Below are positions 14,929 through 16,585 of a stretch of 16,585 nt of DNA, piece by piece. A program made the position numbers and the translations under genes. Positions within the stretch are counted from its first letter, which is position 1. The number at the start of each line of letters is the position of its first letter. Source of the stretch: JAULUH01 sp032111745. Its GTDB lineage: Bacteria > Chloroflexota > Anaerolineae > JAAEKA01. The notes under the pieces are model-generated. The model was not told the origin of the DNA, ran no database searches, and worked only from the letters and a program-made list of their open reading frames with translations. The stretch is from positions 1-16,585 of the forward strand of contig JAULUH010000368.1 of NCBI GenBank assembly GCA_032111745.1, written 5' to 3'.

Positions 14929-15948
14929 ATGGACCTATCCTTTCTGGAGCAACTGCTGGGCGAGCAAATCGAGGACGAGGAGACCCACCGCAACGTGTGG
15001 GTGGTGGCTGTAGCCTGGCAAGACCAACTGGCGGAGGCGGACTATCAGCTGGTGGGAAAGGCACGCGAGCTGGCGGATGGCCTGGGCGCATACGTGATCG
15101 GCCTGGTGATCGGCGAGCCTGCCAGCGAGGAGATGGCGCGGGAGCTGATTGCCTACGGGGCAGACACGGCGACCTATGCGCCAGGCTATCCCACGGACCA
15201 GAGCCTGAGCGATTTCTTTGCGCAGCAGAAGCCCGAGATGGTGTTGTGGAGCGACGCGGCCGGCAGCCGCAAGTTTGCCCCCAAGGTGGCCCAACGCATG
15301 GGTGCCTCGCTAGTTACCCACGCCATCGACGTATTGCTGGACCCAGAGAACCGCAGCCTGCTGGCGGCCAGCCCGCTCTATCATGGGCAGGCTTACCAGG
15401 TGGTGGCCTGTCACGCCCATCCCCAGATGGTGACGGTGGTGCCCGGCTCGTTTCCCACGCCCTTCCGCGACGACTGGCGCGACGGCACTGTGGAGGCGGT
15501 AGACCTGATCTGCAAACCGCAGCCGCCCTTGAGTCCGGTACCGGCGCCAGAGACCTACATTCCGCTGGAGCGGGCGGACATCATCATCGCCGGAGGCCGC
15601 GGGGTACGGGAGGCGGGCTGGCAGCTCGTGGAAGACCTGGCCGCGGCCTTTGCGGCCAAGATGCCGCAGAAGCGCATCGCGGTGGCGGGCTCGCGCGGGG
15701 CCATGGACGAGGGCTGGATTGGCCCGGAGCGCATGGTGGACATGACCGGCCTGTGTATCAAGCCGGACCTCTACATCGCCTGCGGCATTCGGGGCACCTT
15801 CACCCACTTCGGCGCAGCCGAGGGCGCCCGCTGCATCGTGGCCATCAACCACAACCCCGAGGCCCCCATCTTCAAGCATGCCGACTATGGCATCGTGGGC
15901 GACGTGGCCGAGGTCATCCCCGTCTTGATCGAGGCCCTCGCCAGCTAG
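14929..15948 (+). CDS. etfA: Electron transfer flavoprotein, alpha subunit
   Basis: EtfA carries the FAD of the ETF heterodimer. The 339-residue protein has the C-terminal FAD domain with Arg256 in AGSRGAMDEG, Thr273 in DMTG, His293, Asn307 in VAINHNPEAPIF and Asp325 in YGIVGD. These are spaced exactly as Arg249, Thr266, His286, Asn300 and Asp318 of human ETF alpha. The highly conserved GISGAIQH block instead reads GIRGTFTH (286-293), so the Ser and Gln FAD contacts are replaced by Arg288 and Thr292. About 20 residues precede the first strand, a little longer than usual. CGGAGGG (14913-14919) lies 9 bases before the ATG. It is the last gene of the operon. A strong terminator starts 32 bases after its stop. 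Confidence 0.93.
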   Translation: MDLSFLEQLLGEQIEDEETHRNVWVVAVAWQDQLAEADYQLVGKARELADGLGAYVIGLVIGEPASEEMARELIAYGADTATYAPGYPTDQSLSDFFAQQKPEMVLWSDAAGSRKFAPKVAQRMGASLVTHAIDVLLDPENRSLLAASPLYHGQAYQVVACHAHPQMVTVVPGSFPTPFRDDWRDGTVEAVDLICKPQPPLSPVPAPETYIPLERADIIIAGGRGVREAGWQLVEDLAAAFAAKMPQKRIAVAGSRGAMDEGWIGPERMVDMTGLCIKPDLYIACGIRGTFTHFGAAEGARCIVAINHNPEAPIFKHADYGIVGDVAEVIPVLIEALAS

Positions 15949-15979
15949 CGCCAGGCACGGCACACGCTGTTGACCTGCA

Positions 15980-16014
15980 GGGGACGCCAGCCGATCGGCC
16001 CGGCGTCCCCTTTT
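15980..16014 (+). terminator. Intrinsic terminator of the beta-oxidation operon
   Basis: GGGGACGCC (15980-15988) pairs perfectly with GGCGTCCCC (16002-16010) around a 13-base loop, and TTTT follows at once (16011-16014). It lies 32 bases after the etfA stop and before the promoter of the next gene, so it closes the seven-gene unit. Confidence 0.9.
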
Positions 16015-16044
16015 CGGTTCCCTGCTCATGGTTTTCGCAGACGC

Positions 16045-16073
16045 TTGTCAAAGTGGCGGCCGTGTGCTATGAT
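16045..16073 (+). promoter_or_regulatory. Predicted promoter of the M55 peptidase gene
   Basis: TTGTCA (16045-16050) and TATGAT (16068-16073) are separated by 17 bases, and TGC directly before the -10 gives an extended form TGCTATGAT. This is the best promoter match in the window. Transcription would start near 16080, about 34 bases before the ATG. Confidence 0.75.
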
Positions 16074-16113
16074 TGCGCCGTGAATTCCTCCCTGTGACAC
16101 GGTAAAGGACGCC

Positions 16114-16585
16114 ATGAAAGTCTATATCTCCGTCGACATCGAAGGCATCTCTGGGGTAGTGCACGCCGACCAGGGGACTCCGGGGAACCCGGACTATGAA
16201 CGGGCCCGAGAGCTGATGACTGCCGAGGCCAATGCTGCGATCCTGGGCGCGCGCGCTGGCGGTGCCACCGAGGTGGTGGTGAACGACTCCCATGGGGGCA
16301 TGCGCAACCTGCTGGTAGACGAGCTGGACGACTGGGCGGATGTGGTGTTAGGCTCGCCCAAGCCGTTGGACATGATGGAAGGGCTGGACGACAGCTTCGA
16401 CGTGGCCATGTTCATCGGCTATCACGCCCGGGCCGGCACACCCAACGCCATTCTGGACCACACTTATAGCAGCAAGGCGGTGGCTCACGTGGAGGTCAAC
16501 GGCCAGCCCATGGGCGAGATCGGCCTGAACGCCGCCCTGGCGGGCGTCCACGGCGTGCCGGTGGGGTTAGTCACGGGAGACCAGG
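16114..16585 (+). CDS. M55 family D-aminopeptidase, DppA-like (3' truncated by window edge)
   Basis: The open frame reads 157 codons to the right edge without a stop. It matches the zinc D-aminopeptidase family typified by Bacillus DppA, a cytoplasmic or shell-forming decamer that removes N-terminal D-amino acids. Family residues are visible: SVDIEG with Asp8 and Glu10, NDSHGG with His60, GYHARAGTP with His104, His116 in LDHT, and GEIGLNA with Glu135. These correspond to the DppA metal ligands Asp8, Glu10, His60, His104 and Glu133. The ATG is 4 bases after AAAGGA (16104-16109). It has its own promoter and follows the upstream operon's terminator, so it is regulated separately. Neighbouring dipeptide transport genes, common for this family, would lie beyond the window. 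Confidence 0.93.
   Translation, partial: MKVYISVDIEGISGVVHADQGTPGNPDYERARELMTAEANAAILGARAGGATEVVVNDSHGGMRNLLVDELDDWADVVLGSPKPLDMMEGLDDSFDVAMFIGYHARAGTPNAILDHTYSSKAVAHVEVNGQPMGEIGLNAALAGVHGVPVGLVTGDQ

Overview
This 16.6 kb window is from a GC-rich bacterial chromosome with tight gene spacing, strong Shine-Dalgarno sites and several TTG/GTG starts. The taxon is inference only. A single clpP between tig and clpX argues against actinobacteria, which usually carry two. The overall gene style (DoxX/DoxD-type membrane protein, stand-alone beta-oxidation genes with ETF) would fit Chloroflexota, but nothing here proves it. No mobile element, CRISPR array, tRNA or rRNA was seen.

Layout, left to right. 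Positions 1-3456 (minus strand) hold the proteostasis operon tig-clpP-clpX, followed by the first 29 codons of an unrecognised gene that runs off the left edge. A back-to-back promoter region at 3507-3570 separates it from a small DoxX/DoxD-type membrane protein (plus strand). Positions 4203-7745 (minus strand) hold mutL, a fatty-acid desaturase and a small SAM-dependent methyltransferase, closely spaced and probably co-transcribed. mutL appears to start leaderless from an extended -10 promoter.

A 515-bp divergent intergenic region (7746-8260) is the richest non-coding stretch. It contains two copies of a 17-bp palindromic operator-like site flanking a TTGCAG-N17-TACAAT promoter. About 85 bp further on lies an elaborate 55-bp inverted repeat that can also fold as three abutting hairpins.

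Positions 8261-15948 (plus strand) form one seven-gene beta-oxidation operon: thiolase, 3-hydroxyacyl-CoA dehydrogenase, enoyl-CoA hydratase, two acyl-CoA dehydrogenases, and ETF beta and alpha. It ends at a clear intrinsic terminator (15980-16014). Acyl-CoA dehydrogenases make enoyl-CoA and pass electrons to EtfBA. The hydratase, dehydrogenase and thiolase complete the spiral. No acyl-CoA ligase or ETF:quinone oxidoreductase is in the window. The ETF pair is divergent in its nucleotide-contacting motifs. A separate promoter then drives an M55 (DppA-like) D-aminopeptidase that runs off the right edge.

Most of the window is ordinary housekeeping and catabolic DNA. The points most worth a second look are the operator pair and multi-hairpin palindrome upstream of the beta-oxidation operon, the unusual ETF motifs, and the recurring extended -10 (TGN) promoters.
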